Below are positions 44,105 to 53,578 of a stretch of DNA of 64,000 bases, in pieces. The DNA comes from Rhodococcus sp. G-MC3. GTDB taxonomy: Bacteria > Actinomycetota > Actinomycetes > Mycobacteriales > Mycobacteriaceae. The notes beneath the pieces were generated by a model, which was given only the letters and a program-made list of their open reading frames with translations, ran no database searches and was not told the DNA's origin. Where the stretch lies: the NCBI RefSeq assembly GCF_030063335.1, contig NZ_JASISW010000008.1, positions 124,001-188,000 on the forward strand, given 5' to 3'. Both the position numbers and the translations under genes were made by a program. Position 1 is the first letter of the stretch. Each line of letters starts with the position of its first letter.

Positions 44105-45644
44105 GGTCGCTTTCGTCCCGCAGGGCGGAGGTGTTGCGGGTCAGTGTCCTGCCCTGGAAGAAGGCGGGACTGCGGAATCGCATGACGATCATCAGTACGG
44201 CGCCGAGCAGCAGAATCCCGAATCCGAGGAAGAAGACCAGTCCGACGCCCCCGATGGACGCGCCGCTCGCATTGTCGGGGTTCATGCTCTCGTCGATTGA
44301 AATGACGAACACTGCGAGCAGTATCAGTCCGCCGATCAACGGGAACAGGAACCGGAAGACCGCATTGCGCACGCTCGTGAACAGGCTGGTCCGGAAATAC
44401 CAGATACACGCGAATGCCGTGATGCCGTAGTACCAACAGATCATGATGCCCAGTGCGGCGATCGTGTCGAGAAGCGTCCGTTCGGACAGGAACGTGACGA
44501 GCGTGTAGAAGACGGCGGTCACGACGCCTGCGACGACGGTTGCGTACGACGGGACGAGGAATCGCGGGGATACCTCGGCGAGTTTCTTCGGGAATGCGCC
44601 GTAAGCTCCCATGGCCAACATCGTGCGGGCCGCGGGCAGGAACGTCGTCTGCAGACTTGCCACCGAAGAGACGAACACGGCCAGGAACAGCAACATGCCG
44701 CCCCACTTGCCGAGAACCGGGTCGGCGAGGGCCCCGAAGATGTTCTCGGAATTGTCCGGATTGCCGAGTCCGAGACCATCTTCGCCCACACCGGCGAACA
44801 TCATTGCCGCGACGGCTACAAGCAGGTACGTCAGCAGAATCGTTGCAACGCAGAGTAGTCCGGCCCGACCGGGAGTCTTTTTCGGGTTTTTTGATTCCTC
44901 GCCGAGCGTCAGACATGTGTCCCAGCCCCAGAATGCGAAGATCGAGCCCGTCAGACCGATCACGAACGCGCCGAGTGCCACTCCGCTGAATGGGTTGAAC
45001 CAGTCGATGTCGAAGGACAGGTTCGCCGGAGAGTCGCCCGCCCCCACATGGACGAATGCGACGACGGCGAAGGCGATCAGGAGAACCATCTGAAAACCGA
45101 CGAGCGCTACCTGAAGTCGTTCACTGGTGGTGATGCCCCGGCTCGCGATCCAGGTGGCCAGGGCGATGAACACGAGCGTCGTCGCTACGTTCACGAGCTT
45201 GTTGCCCGGCAGGTCGCCGATGCTGGGGGTGTCGAACAGTTTCGCGATGAACAGGTAGAAGAACTCGACAGCGATGGCCGCGAGATTCGACAGCACGATG
45301 ATGGTGGCAATCACCATGCCCCAGCCGCACATCCAGCCGACGTAGGGACCGAATGCCTTGGTCGACCACGTGAACGATGCTCCGCAGTCCGGCGATTCGG
45401 AATTGAGCTCCCGATAGGCGTAGGCGGTGAGGAACATCGGAATGAAGCCGGCGATGAAGATGGCGGGCATCTTGAGCCCGACCGCTGCGACGATCAGTCC
45501 GATGCTTGCGGTCAGGGTGTAACCCGGCGCCACCGAGGAGATTCCGAGGATCGCGCCGGAGAAAGTCCCGACGGCCCCGGTGGCCAACCCTTTTGCACTG
45601 ACAATGGACCCGGCCTGGGGCGTCGCTGTCGATTGTTCGGTCAT
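44082..45644 (-). CDS. APC-superfamily permease, probable putrescine/amine importer
   Basis: 520 residues from ATG 45644. Polytopic APC carrier: the first helix region reads SGAILGISSVAPGYTLTASIG, residue about 85 on SPDCGASFTWSTKAFGPYVGWMCGW (in parts), and the family pattern FAFWGWDTCLTLGEESKNPKKTPGRA in the middle. About 13 membrane segments. The start overlaps the putrescine oxidase stop by four bases (ATGA), so it is made with that enzyme. The context suggests putrescine or a related amine as cargo; the sequence alone does not prove it. Confidence 0.85.
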   Translation of the reverse strand: MTEQSTATPQAGSIVSAKGLATGAVGTFSGAILGISSVAPGYTLTASIGLIVAAVGLKMPAIFIAGFIPMFLTAYAYRELNSESPDCGASFTWSTKAFGPYVGWMCGWGMVIATIIVLSNLAAIAVEFFYLFIAKLFDTPSIGDLPGNKLVNVATTLVFIALATWIASRGITTSERLQVALVGFQMVLLIAFAVVAFVHVGAGDSPANLSFDIDWFNPFSGVALGAFVIGLTGSIFAFWGWDTCLTLGEESKNPKKTPGRAGLLCVATILLTYLLVAVAAMMFAGVGEDGLGLGNPDNSENIFGALADPVLGKWGGMLLFLAVFVSSVASLQTTFLPAARTMLAMGAYGAFPKKLAEVSPRFLVPSYATVVAGVVTAVFYTLVTFLSERTLLDTIAALGIMICWYYGITAFACIWYFRTSLFTSVRNAVFRFLFPLIGGLILLAVFVISIDESMNPDNASGASIGGVGLVFFLGFGILLLGAVLMIVMRFRSPAFFQGRTLTRNTSALRDESDLKTSGDA

Positions 45645-47011
45645 GATCGCACCGCCGCCAGCCGGGCGACGATGTCCGCCGCGGTGCGTTGCCCCATTCG
45701 CACAGCGCCGTCCACGTGCTGATAGCCCTCGGCAGCGATATCGGAGCAGGAGAAGTGGAAGGGACCGACCGGAGTGCGAGTGTCCTTGCCGTAACGGTGA
45801 AGTCCGCCCAGATCGAAGCTCGCAGCATACGCACCGCGCGTCCACTCCTCGGAGCCCCAGTCGGATTCGTAGTAGACGACCGGCTCGGCGGCCTTCGGTC
45901 CGAGGTAGTGAGCCAGCGAGGCCACAATGGCGGCGCGTCGCGCGTCGATGTCCAGCTCGAACATCGCGTCGGCTTTCTCGTCGGATATGAATCCGACGAG
46001 GGTTCCCCGTGTGTCTTCGTGATTGGTGTTGTCGTACACCTCCTGAACGATTTCCGACGCTCCGAATCCGGTGCCGGACAATCCGTCTTCACGCCAGAAC
46101 GGGGTCTCGTAGACGGCATGCACCTTGATGACCAATCCCAGCGACTGGTGCTGGTGCATCTGGTGCTGCCTGCGAGGCAGCGGTGGATCATAGGAGATGC
46201 GCGAGTACAGGTTCGGCGGGACGGCCAGGATCACCCGCGACGCCTCGACGTGAACGTCACCGTCGGCTGAGACGACTGCGCTGTCCTCGTTCCACCGAAC
46301 AGTACGCACCGGGGCGTTCAGGAAGACGTCATCGCCCAGAGCTGCGGCCATCCTGATCGACAGCTGCTGCATGCCGCCGACGACCCGCTTGTCGAGAATG
46401 AAGTCCTCGTCGACCAGGTGTGAGAACGAGCCTGCGGACGCGGCCATCAGCACTGCCTGTAGTGCCGAGAACGAATGGGCAGGCTTGGTCAGCATTCCGC
46501 CGGCGATGAAGAGTCCGATGTTGTCGCGTGCCTCGGCATCGTCGGACTGGTTGAGCAGCCACTGCTCGAAGGAGACAGTGTCGAGTTCACGGGCGAGCGG
46601 GTGCGCCCACGGCTCCTCTGGCCCGACCTGCGCGGCGTGGTCGTCGAGTACCTGGATCAGTCGATCCATCTCCTTGCGCGTCGTCTCGTCGACAGGGAAA
46701 GAGTCGCCGGTGTAGCGCGTGCGTTCGCCTGCGGTGGAGATGTAGACGGACTCGCCCTCGCGATACCGGGCGAAGGTTTCGAGGCCGAGCTCGTCGAGCA
46801 GGGAGATGAGTGCGGACTGGTCGGGGGACACCCATTGCCCGCCGATCTCCAGAACGGCGCCGTCGACGGTGTCGGTCCACGTGCGACCGCCGACGCGGTC
46901 ACGGGCCTCTAGTACGGCGACGGTCAGGCCTGCCTTGCGTAGGGCGGTGGCCGCGGTCAGACCGGACGGGCCTGCACCGACGATGGCGACATCACGTTGA
47001 ACTGTAGGCAT
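45641..47011 (-). CDS. puo: Putrescine oxidase (FAD amine oxidase)
   Basis: 456-residue flavin amine oxidase. The N-terminus RDVAIVGAGPSGLTAATALRKAGL binds FAD, ARDRVGGRTWTD is the GG motif, and GGQWVSPDQSALISLLDELGLETFARYREGESVY (in parts), GGMLTKPAHSFSALQAVLMAASAGSFSHLVDEDFILDKRV (in parts) and YESDWGSEEWTRGAYAASFDLGGLHRYG (in parts) read as the Rhodococcus erythropolis enzyme. It oxidises putrescine to 4-aminobutanal, ammonia and hydrogen peroxide. ATG 47011 follows GAGGAG by six bases. It lies 29 bp after the glutamate dehydrogenase and is coupled to the permease. Confidence 0.93.
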   Translation of the reverse strand: MPTVQRDVAIVGAGPSGLTAATALRKAGLTVAVLEARDRVGGRTWTDTVDGAVLEIGGQWVSPDQSALISLLDELGLETFARYREGESVYISTAGERTRYTGDSFPVDETTRKEMDRLIQVLDDHAAQVGPEEPWAHPLARELDTVSFEQWLLNQSDDAEARDNIGLFIAGGMLTKPAHSFSALQAVLMAASAGSFSHLVDEDFILDKRVVGGMQQLSIRMAAALGDDVFLNAPVRTVRWNEDSAVVSADGDVHVEASRVILAVPPNLYSRISYDPPLPRRQHQMHQHQSLGLVIKVHAVYETPFWREDGLSGTGFGASEIVQEVYDNTNHEDTRGTLVGFISDEKADAMFELDIDARRAAIVASLAHYLGPKAAEPVVYYESDWGSEEWTRGAYAASFDLGGLHRYGKDTRTPVGPFHFSCSDIAAEGYQHVDGAVRMGQRTAADIVARLAAVRS

Positions 47012-47040
47012 TTCGGGCTCCTCGGGTTGGGGTGAAGATT

Positions 47041-50000
47041 TCAGTGAGCGAGTGAGAGTTCGGCCTCGACCACGCAAATGGCCGAGTTGTCGACGCGATC
47101 GCGGGCGCGTAGTTCGCCGAGCATCTGGGTGAGACGATCCGCGGCGGTGTCGTGCTCGGACAACCATGAGGAAACAGCTTCTGTCGCCGAGGTTTCGAGT
47201 GCAACACCCCGCAGTATCCGATCGATGAGGCCGTGTCGGCGTTCTTGCAGGTTGTCGAGCAGGACGGACCCCGCCATCGCCTCCCAGTAGGTGGTTCCGG
47301 TTCCGCCGACGGAGAACCGCTCCGCGAGCCAGTCGAGACCGACGACGCGAGAAAATTCGCGGTACGTCTCGGCGACCTGCGTGATCGGCAGCTCGAGCGA
47401 CTGGGCGGTGCGTTCGAGTGCGAGCGCTTCACCCAGGATGCGGAGCGTGGCCAGATCCTGGGAGAGCATGCCGGTGAGGCGCGGAAGTGAGGCAGCGAGC
47501 TGCTGCACCGGTCCGGAGAGCCGTTCGATCAGCTGACGGGCATTGCACTCGTCGCTCCGATGCCTCAGCAACCACGACGTGGTCCGCTCGGTCAATTCCT
47601 GGATGCCGATGTGCAGGTCCAGCCGGGTTCGGTGAGAGATGCCAGGTAGCGCGATCACTTCGCTCCACAGCCGGTCGATGTCGAACACCTGCCGCACCAC
47701 CGCATAGGCGATCGTGATCTCGGGTGTACCGACGCCGAGACGTTCCTCCAGCCGGTGGATCAGGCCAGGTCCGACACGATCGATCATGTCCCCTGCCACG
47801 AGTACGGCCACGATGTCTCGGGCGAGCCGGTGGCTGCCGATCTGCTGGGGTACCCGCTCACGGACAGCGTCTGGAAAGTATCCCGCGAGAACACCGTCGA
47901 ACACCGGGTCGTCGAGTACCGGGGACGCGAGCAGCTCGGTGACGACCAGATTTTTTGATTGTGCCAGCAGTACAGCAATTTCCGGTCTTACCAATCCTTG
48001 ACCTGCGCGGTGGCGCTGCGACAGTTCTGCGGCCGACGGCAGGACCTCGGCTGCTCGGCTGATACCCGCGTCGCGTTCGAGGTTCTCGATCAAACGCTCA
48101 TGGCGTCCGAGCAAGAACGGTGCGTGTACCTCGGCGAGGCTGATTGCCAAGGTCTGGGACGCCGTGTCCGAGAGCACCGATTCGCGAATGTCGTCCTGCA
48201 CCCGGGCGAGCAGCGTATTGCGTTCTGCTGCAGGTAAAGTTCCGGCCGCGACGGCAGCGTCCACCGCGACCTTCAAGTTCACCTCGCGGTCGGATGTGGC
48301 AACGCCTGCAGCGTTGTCGATGAAGTCCGCGTTGATCCGGCCGCCGTTCAGCGCGAACTCGATCCGCCCGCGCTGAGTGAGGCCCAGGTTTCCTCCCTCG
48401 CCTATCACCGACGCGCGCACCTCGTCGGCATTCACTCGGACCGCGTCGTTGGCGGGGTCGGCTGCATCTGCGTGCCCCTCGGTGGAAGCCTTGACGTAGG
48501 TACCGATTCCGCCGTTCCACAGTAAGTCGACATCCGCGGTCAGCAGTGCCTTCACGATCTCGTGTGGTGGGAGCTCGGTGGCGCTCACGCCGAGTCGATC
48601 GCGCACCTGAGGCGACAGCGGAATCGTCTTCGCGTGTCGTGACCACACGCCACCGCCGGCCGATACGAGTGTGCGATCGTAGTCGTCCCAATTGCTACCG
48701 GCAACGGATGCGAGGCGCTCGCGTTCGAGAAACGATGCCTCCGCGTCGGGTTCGGGATCGAGGAATACGTGCCGGTGATCGAATGCTCCGATCAACCGGA
48801 TGCCGCGGCTGAGCAACATTGCGTTACCGAACACGTCACCCGACATATCGCCGACACCGACGACGGTGAATTGATCGGTGTCGACGTTCGTGCCCAACTC
48901 GTCGAAATGTCTACGTACGGCAACCCATGCGCCGCGCGCAGTGATACCCATGGCCTTGTGGTCGTAACCGGCGGAACCGCCGGACGCGAAAGCGTCACCG
49001 AGCCAAAATCCGCGACGTGTCGCGATGCTGTTGGCGAGATCGGAGAATCGGGCTGTGCCCTTGTCCGCAGCGACCACGAGGTACGGGTCGGCGCCGTCGC
49101 GAATAACCGTTTCGCGTGGATGAATCAACTCGCCGTCGACGATGTCGTCGGTGACGTCGAGTAGCCCTTCGATGAAACCGGTGTAGGCCGCGCGGACCGC
49201 CTCGTCTGTCGTTTCGCCGCGGACGACGAAGGCACCCTTGGCGCCCATCGGCACGATCGGCGAATTCTTCACGTGCTGGGTCTTCATCAACCCCAGAACC
49301 TCGGTCCGGAAGTCCTCTGTCCGATCGGACCACCTGAGGCCGCCGCGAGAGACCGGGCCGCTACGGAGGTGGCTACCCTCGACGATCGACGAATGCACGA
49401 AGATTTCTCGGTACGGGGTGACGGGTGCGGACAGGGACAGCATCGACGGGTCGATCTTGAATGCCGCAGGCGCATCGCCGACTTCCCGCTGGTGTCGAAA
49501 CCAGTTGGTGCGCAACGTAGCCGAAGCGAAGGACCGAAGTCCCTTGAGAAGTCTGTCTTCGTCGAGCGTCGTAGTTCGATCGATCACGGCGAGCAGTACC
49601 TCATCGGCCGCCGCCCCAACTCTGTCGCGATCGGCACTGCAGAGACTGGGATCGAAACGTGCGGTGAAAAGATCGCGGAACCCGCGGACGAAATCCGTGT
49701 GACGGACGAGGGTTGCCACGATGTTCGATTCCGACAGCCCAAGTCCGACTTGGCGAAGATAGCGGCAGGCGGCCCTGATCAGCACGGCGTCCGTCCAGGT
49801 CAGGTTGGCGGCGGCGACGAGACGGGTGAAACCGTCGGCCTCCGCGCGGCCATCGGCAACGGCTTCGAATGCATCCGTGAGCAGTCCCGCGGTGCTGTCG
49901 TCCCAGCCGGTGGTGTCGGTGCAGAACTCGAATCGGTGAACCAGCGGGCCGTCCGCCTGCCCCGAGTGGACATGTTCGTGCGTTGCAACCTGGAGTCCAA

Positions 50001-50214
50001 GGTCGGCGAACAGTGCAATCAAGTCGGCGAGAAGCGGAGTGTTCTTCGGCCACACCATGATCGCCGACGGTCGGTCCGGTGCGTCGTGAGCCTCCTCGAA
50101 CCGCAACCGGGCGGTGTCACCCGCCGAAGTCGCGACGGCATCGGCCACGGTGGCCTCGCTGCGACGACGACGCAGTGCCTCGATTGTGCTCGGCAAGACA
50201 TCGGTACGGCTCAT
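47041..50214 (-). CDS. gdh: NAD-specific glutamate dehydrogenase, short (about 115 kDa) form
   Basis: 1057 residues from ATG 50214, which follows AGGAG. NAD-GDH turns glutamate to 2-oxoglutarate and ammonia. The catalytic core has GGLRWSDRTEDFRTEVLGLMKTQHVKNSPIVPMGAKGAF (in parts), with the substrate lysines; then FVVAADKGTARFSDLAN-like and GGSAGYDHKAMGITARGAW, the NAD-binding VGVGDMSGDVFGNAML and GGNLGLTQRGRIEF. The large actinobacterial form has about 1600 residues; this one lacks most of the N-terminal regulatory region, keeping only about 300 residues before the core. It is the first gene of the putrescine operon and could use or balance the nitrogen released by the oxidase. Confidence 0.9.
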   Translation of the reverse strand: MSRTDVLPSTIEALRRRRSEATVADAVATSAGDTARLRFEEAHDAPDRPSAIMVWPKNTPLLADLIALFADLGLQVATHEHVHSGQADGPLVHRFEFCTDTTGWDDSTAGLLTDAFEAVADGRAEADGFTRLVAAANLTWTDAVLIRAACRYLRQVGLGLSESNIVATLVRHTDFVRGFRDLFTARFDPSLCSADRDRVGAAADEVLLAVIDRTTTLDEDRLLKGLRSFASATLRTNWFRHQREVGDAPAAFKIDPSMLSLSAPVTPYREIFVHSSIVEGSHLRSGPVSRGGLRWSDRTEDFRTEVLGLMKTQHVKNSPIVPMGAKGAFVVRGETTDEAVRAAYTGFIEGLLDVTDDIVDGELIHPRETVIRDGADPYLVVAADKGTARFSDLANSIATRRGFWLGDAFASGGSAGYDHKAMGITARGAWVAVRRHFDELGTNVDTDQFTVVGVGDMSGDVFGNAMLLSRGIRLIGAFDHRHVFLDPEPDAEASFLERERLASVAGSNWDDYDRTLVSAGGGVWSRHAKTIPLSPQVRDRLGVSATELPPHEIVKALLTADVDLLWNGGIGTYVKASTEGHADAADPANDAVRVNADEVRASVIGEGGNLGLTQRGRIEFALNGGRINADFIDNAAGVATSDREVNLKVAVDAAVAAGTLPAAERNTLLARVQDDIRESVLSDTASQTLAISLAEVHAPFLLGRHERLIENLERDAGISRAAEVLPSAAELSQRHRAGQGLVRPEIAVLLAQSKNLVVTELLASPVLDDPVFDGVLAGYFPDAVRERVPQQIGSHRLARDIVAVLVAGDMIDRVGPGLIHRLEERLGVGTPEITIAYAVVRQVFDIDRLWSEVIALPGISHRTRLDLHIGIQELTERTTSWLLRHRSDECNARQLIERLSGPVQQLAASLPRLTGMLSQDLATLRILGEALALERTAQSLELPITQVAETYREFSRVVGLDWLAERFSVGGTGTTYWEAMAGSVLLDNLQERRHGLIDRILRGVALETSATEAVSSWLSEHDTAADRLTQMLGELRARDRVDNSAICVVEAELSLAH

Positions 50215-50357
50215 GCGTGGCTCCTGACACTGATTGCGAACGAGTGGCTCACCACCAGTGTGCCCAGAAGAGACACGCACCACATCAGACGAAATGGAGT
50301 GTCGAGGATGCTGGAAGGCACCGTTTCGGAGTCAGGTAGACCCAGTCTTCAGCCTGC

Positions 50358-50924
50358 TCAGTCTTCGATCTTGATGCCGACCCCGGCCCAGAACGCCAAG
50401 CCCGTCACGACGACGCGCGGAGCGCCAGGGGCTGCGGTCTGGGCGATGTGCTCGAACCCTCCCATGATGCCGGTGCCGCGGACCTCGACGCCGATGTGAG
50501 GAGGCACGATGATCTCGATGCCGCCCATGATCGCGACGCAGTTGATGGTCACCTCGGCGGCCGCGAAGTGAGCTCTGCGTAGGTCGATCTCACCGCCGCC
50601 CCAGAACGCGAAGGCGTCGAACTTCTGGGCGACGGTCCATTCGCCTTTCCGGCTGAAGCCGCCCATGATCGCAATGGCGCGATCGTGGGCAGGCCCTTTC
50701 GGCACGTGCATGCCGGGCAGTGGTGTCAGCGCAAGGTCGGTGGTGAGAACGTCGAGTTCGCCGTAGGTGCGAGCCTTGTAGGCGGCGGCGGTGCGCTCGT
50801 CGTACTCGGAGAGACCCAGTTGGCCATCGGCCAATGCGTCGCTCAATAGTTTGGCGACAAGGTTTCGGTCGGCATCCGCGGCTCGAACGGTAGCTCGCGG
50901 CTGTTCGGGTAGCTGATCGCTCAC
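50358..50924 (-). CDS. DUF1707 and DUF2154-like small protein
   Basis: 188 residues. The N-terminal DUF1707 domain (VRAADADRNLVAKLLSDALADGQLGLSEYDERTAAAYKARTYGELDVLTTDL, quoted in parts) is followed by a beta-helix-like domain with repeated GG turns (AIMGGFSRKGEW, FAFWGGGEIDLRRAHF, VAIMGGIEIIVPPHIGVEV, TGIMGGFEH). This second part resembles the C-terminal domain of LiaF-type cell-wall stress proteins. No membrane segment, so cytoplasmic. It lies 25 bp after a lipoprotein gene. The role is unknown. Confidence 0.85.
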   Translation of the reverse strand: MSDQLPEQPRATVRAADADRNLVAKLLSDALADGQLGLSEYDERTAAAYKARTYGELDVLTTDLALTPLPGMHVPKGPAHDRAIAIMGGFSRKGEWTVAQKFDAFAFWGGGEIDLRRAHFAAAEVTINCVAIMGGIEIIVPPHIGVEVRGTGIMGGFEHIAQTAAPGAPRVVVTGLAFWAGVGIKIED

Positions 50925-50949
50925 CCGGCCCAGATTACAAGGCTGCTCA

Positions 50950-51414
50950 CTAAGCTGCGTTGACTACTGTTCGGTTTCCGAGCGGAGACTGCAGAGTCAT
51001 CTGCATCGTTGCGTAGACGGCGACCATGATGCATGCCTTGTCGGCGGCCTCGGGCAGGGTGCCTGTGCGGAGTGCCACGACCACCTGGGTGTCGGTTTCG
51101 GTTACCTGTGCGTCGGCCCCGTAGCACTCGGGTGTGCCCGTGACGAAGTGGATCGCGATGGTGTTGGGGGAGATCTGGCTCCAGGACTCGAAGGGAGTCG
51201 CAGCGGCACGGACAAGCCCGGTGGTCGACTCGAACATCGTCCCGACCTCGCCCACGGGAACTTCGACGGGAACGGGCGGCGCACTGGGGCTGTGCATCAG
51301 ATCGGCTGGCGCGGTGCTGTTGGTGGGTTCCGCGTCGTCGCTGCGGTCGGCCGACCCGGTACCGCAGCCGACCAACAGGGTGCACAGCAGTACTCCTGCA
51401 GCCAGAAACCTCAT
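50950..51414 (-). CDS. Small exported lipoprotein of unknown function
   Basis: 154 residues. The N-terminus MRFLAAGVLLCTLLVGCG has the lipobox LVGC, with cysteine 17 as the acylated residue, followed by a polar Ser/Thr/Asp/Pro linker. The remaining 100 residues look like a compact beta-rich domain with one cysteine pair (PECYG and DKACIM). No family was recognised. It precedes the DUF1707 gene on the same strand. Confidence 0.75.
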   Translation of the reverse strand: MRFLAAGVLLCTLLVGCGTGSADRSDDAEPTNSTAPADLMHSPSAPPVPVEVPVGEVGTMFESTTGLVRAAATPFESWSQISPNTIAIHFVTGTPECYGADAQVTETDTQVVVALRTGTLPEAADKACIMVAVYATMQMTLQSPLGNRTVVNAA

Positions 51415-51456
51415 GATTCCAAAGTAGCGCGGTCAGCTGAGTAGAACCTTTGGGTC

Positions 51457-52380
51457 TCAGGCAAGAAGGGCCGTGACGAGTGCGATGACCGGTATCGAGA
51501 CCAGCGTTGTGACGAATGCGGTGTCCCGCGCCATGACCACGCCACGGTTGTAGCGGTTGGCGAACACGAAGACGTTCTGTGCGGTGGGCAGTGCGGAGAT
51601 GACCGTGATCGCGAAGAGTTCGTGGCCCTCTAGTCCCATGGCCAGTGCCATCAGGAATCCGAGTGCCGGCTGCAGCACCATCTTCAGTGTCGACGCGAGG
51701 ATCACGTCGCGACGCGGACTCGCACCTTTTTGTAGAACTTTTGCGCCGTAGAGGGAGAGCCCGAACGCGAGAAGCGCACCGGGCACTGCTGCCCCGCCGA
51801 CGAGATCGATCGGCTGCATGATCGCTTGCGGCAACTCGATTCCGGTGATCGAGAGTGCGAGGCCCGCCGCGCCTGCGAGCACGATCGGATTCCGGAACGG
51901 GGTGAGAATGATGTTGCGGATCGAAGCCTTCTTGCCTCTCGTCGACAGATCCAGAATCGTCAGTGCAAGTGGCGAGTAGACCATGATCTGGAAGAGCAGG
52001 AGCGGCGCGACGAAGTTGGCGTCGCCGAGCACGAAGACCGCGATGGGGATACCGAGGTTCGCCGCATTGACGTAGGACGATGCAAGCCCGCCGATGGTGG
52101 CCTCGGGCACGGCGCGTTCGAGAACCAGTTTCGCGATCGTGAAGTAGATCGCGCCCACGACCAGTGCGGTGACCCCGGCAACCACGAGGATCGGCGACAG
52201 GATCACGGATAGGTCGGATTGGGCGAGCGTCACGAACAGCAGAGCTGGGGTGGCGACGAAGAAAACGAGGCGGCTCAGCACGTACTGGCCGTGTTCGCCC
52301 AGTACCTGGAATCGCGCGAGCACATAGCCGAGCGCGATCACGATGAAGATGACCGTGAAGCCTTCGAGAACACCGGACAT
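51457..52380 (-). CDS. AEC-family (auxin efflux carrier-type) transporter
   Basis: 307 residues and about ten membrane segments in two five-helix halves. The first half starts VIFIVIALGYVLARFQVLGEHGQYVLSRLVFFVATPALLF (in parts), and has NAANLGIPIAVFVLGD, the crossover motif of AEC proteins; the second has ALLAFGLSLYG and SALPTAQNVFVFANRY. Bacterial members export or import malate, malonate or similar acids. It stands after the terminator of the ribosomal-protein operon. The substrate is unknown. Confidence 0.87.
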   Translation of the reverse strand: MSGVLEGFTVIFIVIALGYVLARFQVLGEHGQYVLSRLVFFVATPALLFVTLAQSDLSVILSPILVVAGVTALVVGAIYFTIAKLVLERAVPEATIGGLASSYVNAANLGIPIAVFVLGDANFVAPLLLFQIMVYSPLALTILDLSTRGKKASIRNIILTPFRNPIVLAGAAGLALSITGIELPQAIMQPIDLVGGAAVPGALLAFGLSLYGAKVLQKGASPRRDVILASTLKMVLQPALGFLMALAMGLEGHELFAITVISALPTAQNVFVFANRYNRGVVMARDTAFVTTLVSIPVIALVTALLA

Positions 52381-52440
52381 GAAGGCTTCAGGTTCTCGAT
52401 TCTTGGGTCGGCGGGGTCGCTCTGACTGTAGTGCTCACAA

Positions 52441-52476
52441 AGAAAGGCCACACACCAGGAGGCGTGTGGCCTTTCT
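52441..52476 (-). terminator. Terminator of the rpmB-rpmG-rpsN-rpsR operon
   Basis: Perfect 13-bp inverted repeat agaaaggccacac / gtgtggcctttct with a 10-base loop, located 13 bp after the rpsR stop; A/T at the stem base gives T-runs on the minus strand. Confidence 0.9.
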
Positions 52477-52489
52477 CATCGAAAAGTTT

Positions 52490-52744
52490 TCAGCGGCTGG
52501 TGAACGGCAGCAATGCCATCTCACGAGCATTCTTCACGGCAACGGCAACCTGACGCTGCTGCTGCGGGGTGAGCCCGGTGACGCGACGGCTACGGATCTT
52601 GCCGCGGTCCGAAATGAACTGACGAAGGAGGTTGATGTCCTTGTAGTCCACCGTGGTGACCTTGGCGGCGTTCAACGGGTTCTTCTTGGGTCGACGGCCT
52701 ACTTCTGCGCGGACCTTCTTCGACGGTGCTCTCTTGACTGCCAT
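52490..52744 (-). CDS. rpsR: Ribosomal protein S18, zinc-independent paralogue
   Basis: 84 residues: [29 protein letters not shown] then the S18 signature [29 protein letters not shown] (in parts). No cysteine is present, where the zinc-bound housekeeping form has a cysteine cluster at the N-terminus. It is the last gene of the four-gene alternative ribosomal operon used when zinc is scarce. Confidence 0.93.
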   Translation of the reverse strand: MAVKRAPSKKVRAEVGRRPKKNPLNAAKVTTVDYKDINLLRQFISDRGKIRSRRVTGLTPQQQRQVAVAVKNAREMALLPFTSR

Positions 52745-52761
52745 CTTTGTTCCTGTTCCCT

Positions 52762-53067
52762 TTACCAGCTCGACTTGTGGACGCCTGGCAGCTCCCCCCG
52801 GTGAGCCATCATGCGTACGTTCACACGGGACAGCCCAAATTTCCGAAGGTGACCGCGCGGACGTCCATCCGCAGCGTCACGATTTCGCAATCGTACCGGA
52901 CTCGAATCGCGCGGTAGACGCTGCAGTGCCGCCTGGGCCTCGGCGCGCTCGGAATCGGGTGTCGATGGCGTGCGGATGATCTCTTTCAGCTCGTTGCGGC
53001 GAGTGGACCAGCGGGCCACGATGACCTTGCGCTGCTCGTTCTTGGCGATCTTCGACTTCTTGGCCAT
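52762..53067 (-). CDS. rpsN: Ribosomal protein S14, zinc-independent paralogue
   Basis: 101 residues, the long cysteine-free S14 form: [20 protein letters not shown] at the start, [26 protein letters not shown] in the signature region (in parts), and the end [13 protein letters not shown]. The zinc-binding CxxC pairs of the short form are absent. It starts directly after the rpmG stop. Confidence 0.95.
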   Translation of the reverse strand: MAKKSKIAKNEQRKVIVARWSTRRNELKEIIRTPSTPDSERAEAQAALQRLPRDSSPVRLRNRDAADGRPRGHLRKFGLSRVNVRMMAHRGELPGVHKSSW

Positions 53068-53235
53068 CTAGCGCTCCTCTCTGAAGTCGACATGCTTGCG
53101 GACGATGGGGTCGTACTTCTTCAGCGCGAGTCGGTCGGGATTGTTTCGGCGATTCTTCCTGGTCACGTACGTGTAGCCGGTGCCTGCGGTCGACTTGAGC
53201 TTGATGATGGGACGGACGTCCGTGCTCTTGCCCAT
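53068..53235 (-). CDS. rpmG: Ribosomal protein L33, zinc-independent paralogue
   Basis: 55 residues: [20 protein letters not shown], then [20 protein letters not shown], ending [15 protein letters not shown]. It has the L33 fold pattern but none of the four zinc cysteines. Its ATG shares one base with the rpmB stop (TGATG), and its stop abuts the rpsN start. Confidence 0.95.
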   Translation of the reverse strand: MGKSTDVRPIIKLKSTAGTGYTYVTRKNRRNNPDRLALKKYDPIVRKHVDFREER

Positions 53236-53471
53236 CAGACTTTGTTCCCGCGGGCGACGAGTGTGCTGATCACTGCGTCGATGCCGTCACGGTCGATCGT
53301 CTTTATCCCCTTCGTGGACAGCGTGAGGGTGACGCGTCGTCCGAGGCTCGGGACGAAGTACGTCTTCTTCTGGATGTTCGGGTCCCAGCGGCGGCTGGTC
53401 CGGACGTGCGAGTGCGAGACGGACTTGCCGAAACCCGGCTTTCGTCCCGTCACTTGGCAATGCGCGGACAT
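53235..53471 (-). CDS. rpmB: Ribosomal protein L28, zinc-independent paralogue
   Basis: 78 residues: [20 protein letters not shown], then [20 protein letters not shown] and a C-terminal [16 protein letters not shown]. One cysteine only, so no zinc site. It is the first gene of the operon, and its start lies 20 bp from a Zur-like box. The order rpmB-rpmG-rpsN-rpsR matches the mycobacterial zinc-regulated operon. Confidence 0.95.
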   Translation of the reverse strand: MSAHCQVTGRKPGFGKSVSHSHVRTSRRWDPNIQKKTYFVPSLGRRVTLTLSTKGIKTIDRDGIDAVISTLVARGNKV

Positions 53472-53490
53472 GCGCGCTCCCTTCTATTCG

Positions 53491-53510
53491 TTATGACAAT
53501 CGTTTTCGAC
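53491..53510 (-). promoter_or_regulatory. Zur-like box, rpmB side
   Basis: ttatgacaatcgttttcgac contains the imperfect palindrome GACAATCGTTTTC, close to the GAAAA-N-TTTTC type bound by actinobacterial Zur. It lies 20 bp upstream of rpmB and shares ATGACAATCGTT with a second box 44 bp away. Confidence 0.7.
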
Positions 53511-53545
53511 AAAGTGCTGTTGCGAATGTAGCGTGCCATGAGAAG

Positions 53546-53565
53546 GAATGACAATCGTTGCCAAC
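53546..53565 (+). promoter_or_regulatory. Zur-like box, COG0523 side
   Basis: gaatgacaatcgttgccaac shares ATGACAATCGTT with the other box and lies 14 bp before the GTG start of the COG0523 gene. Zur with zinc should block both directions. Confidence 0.7.
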
Positions 53566-53578
53566 AAGAAGGGTGCTC

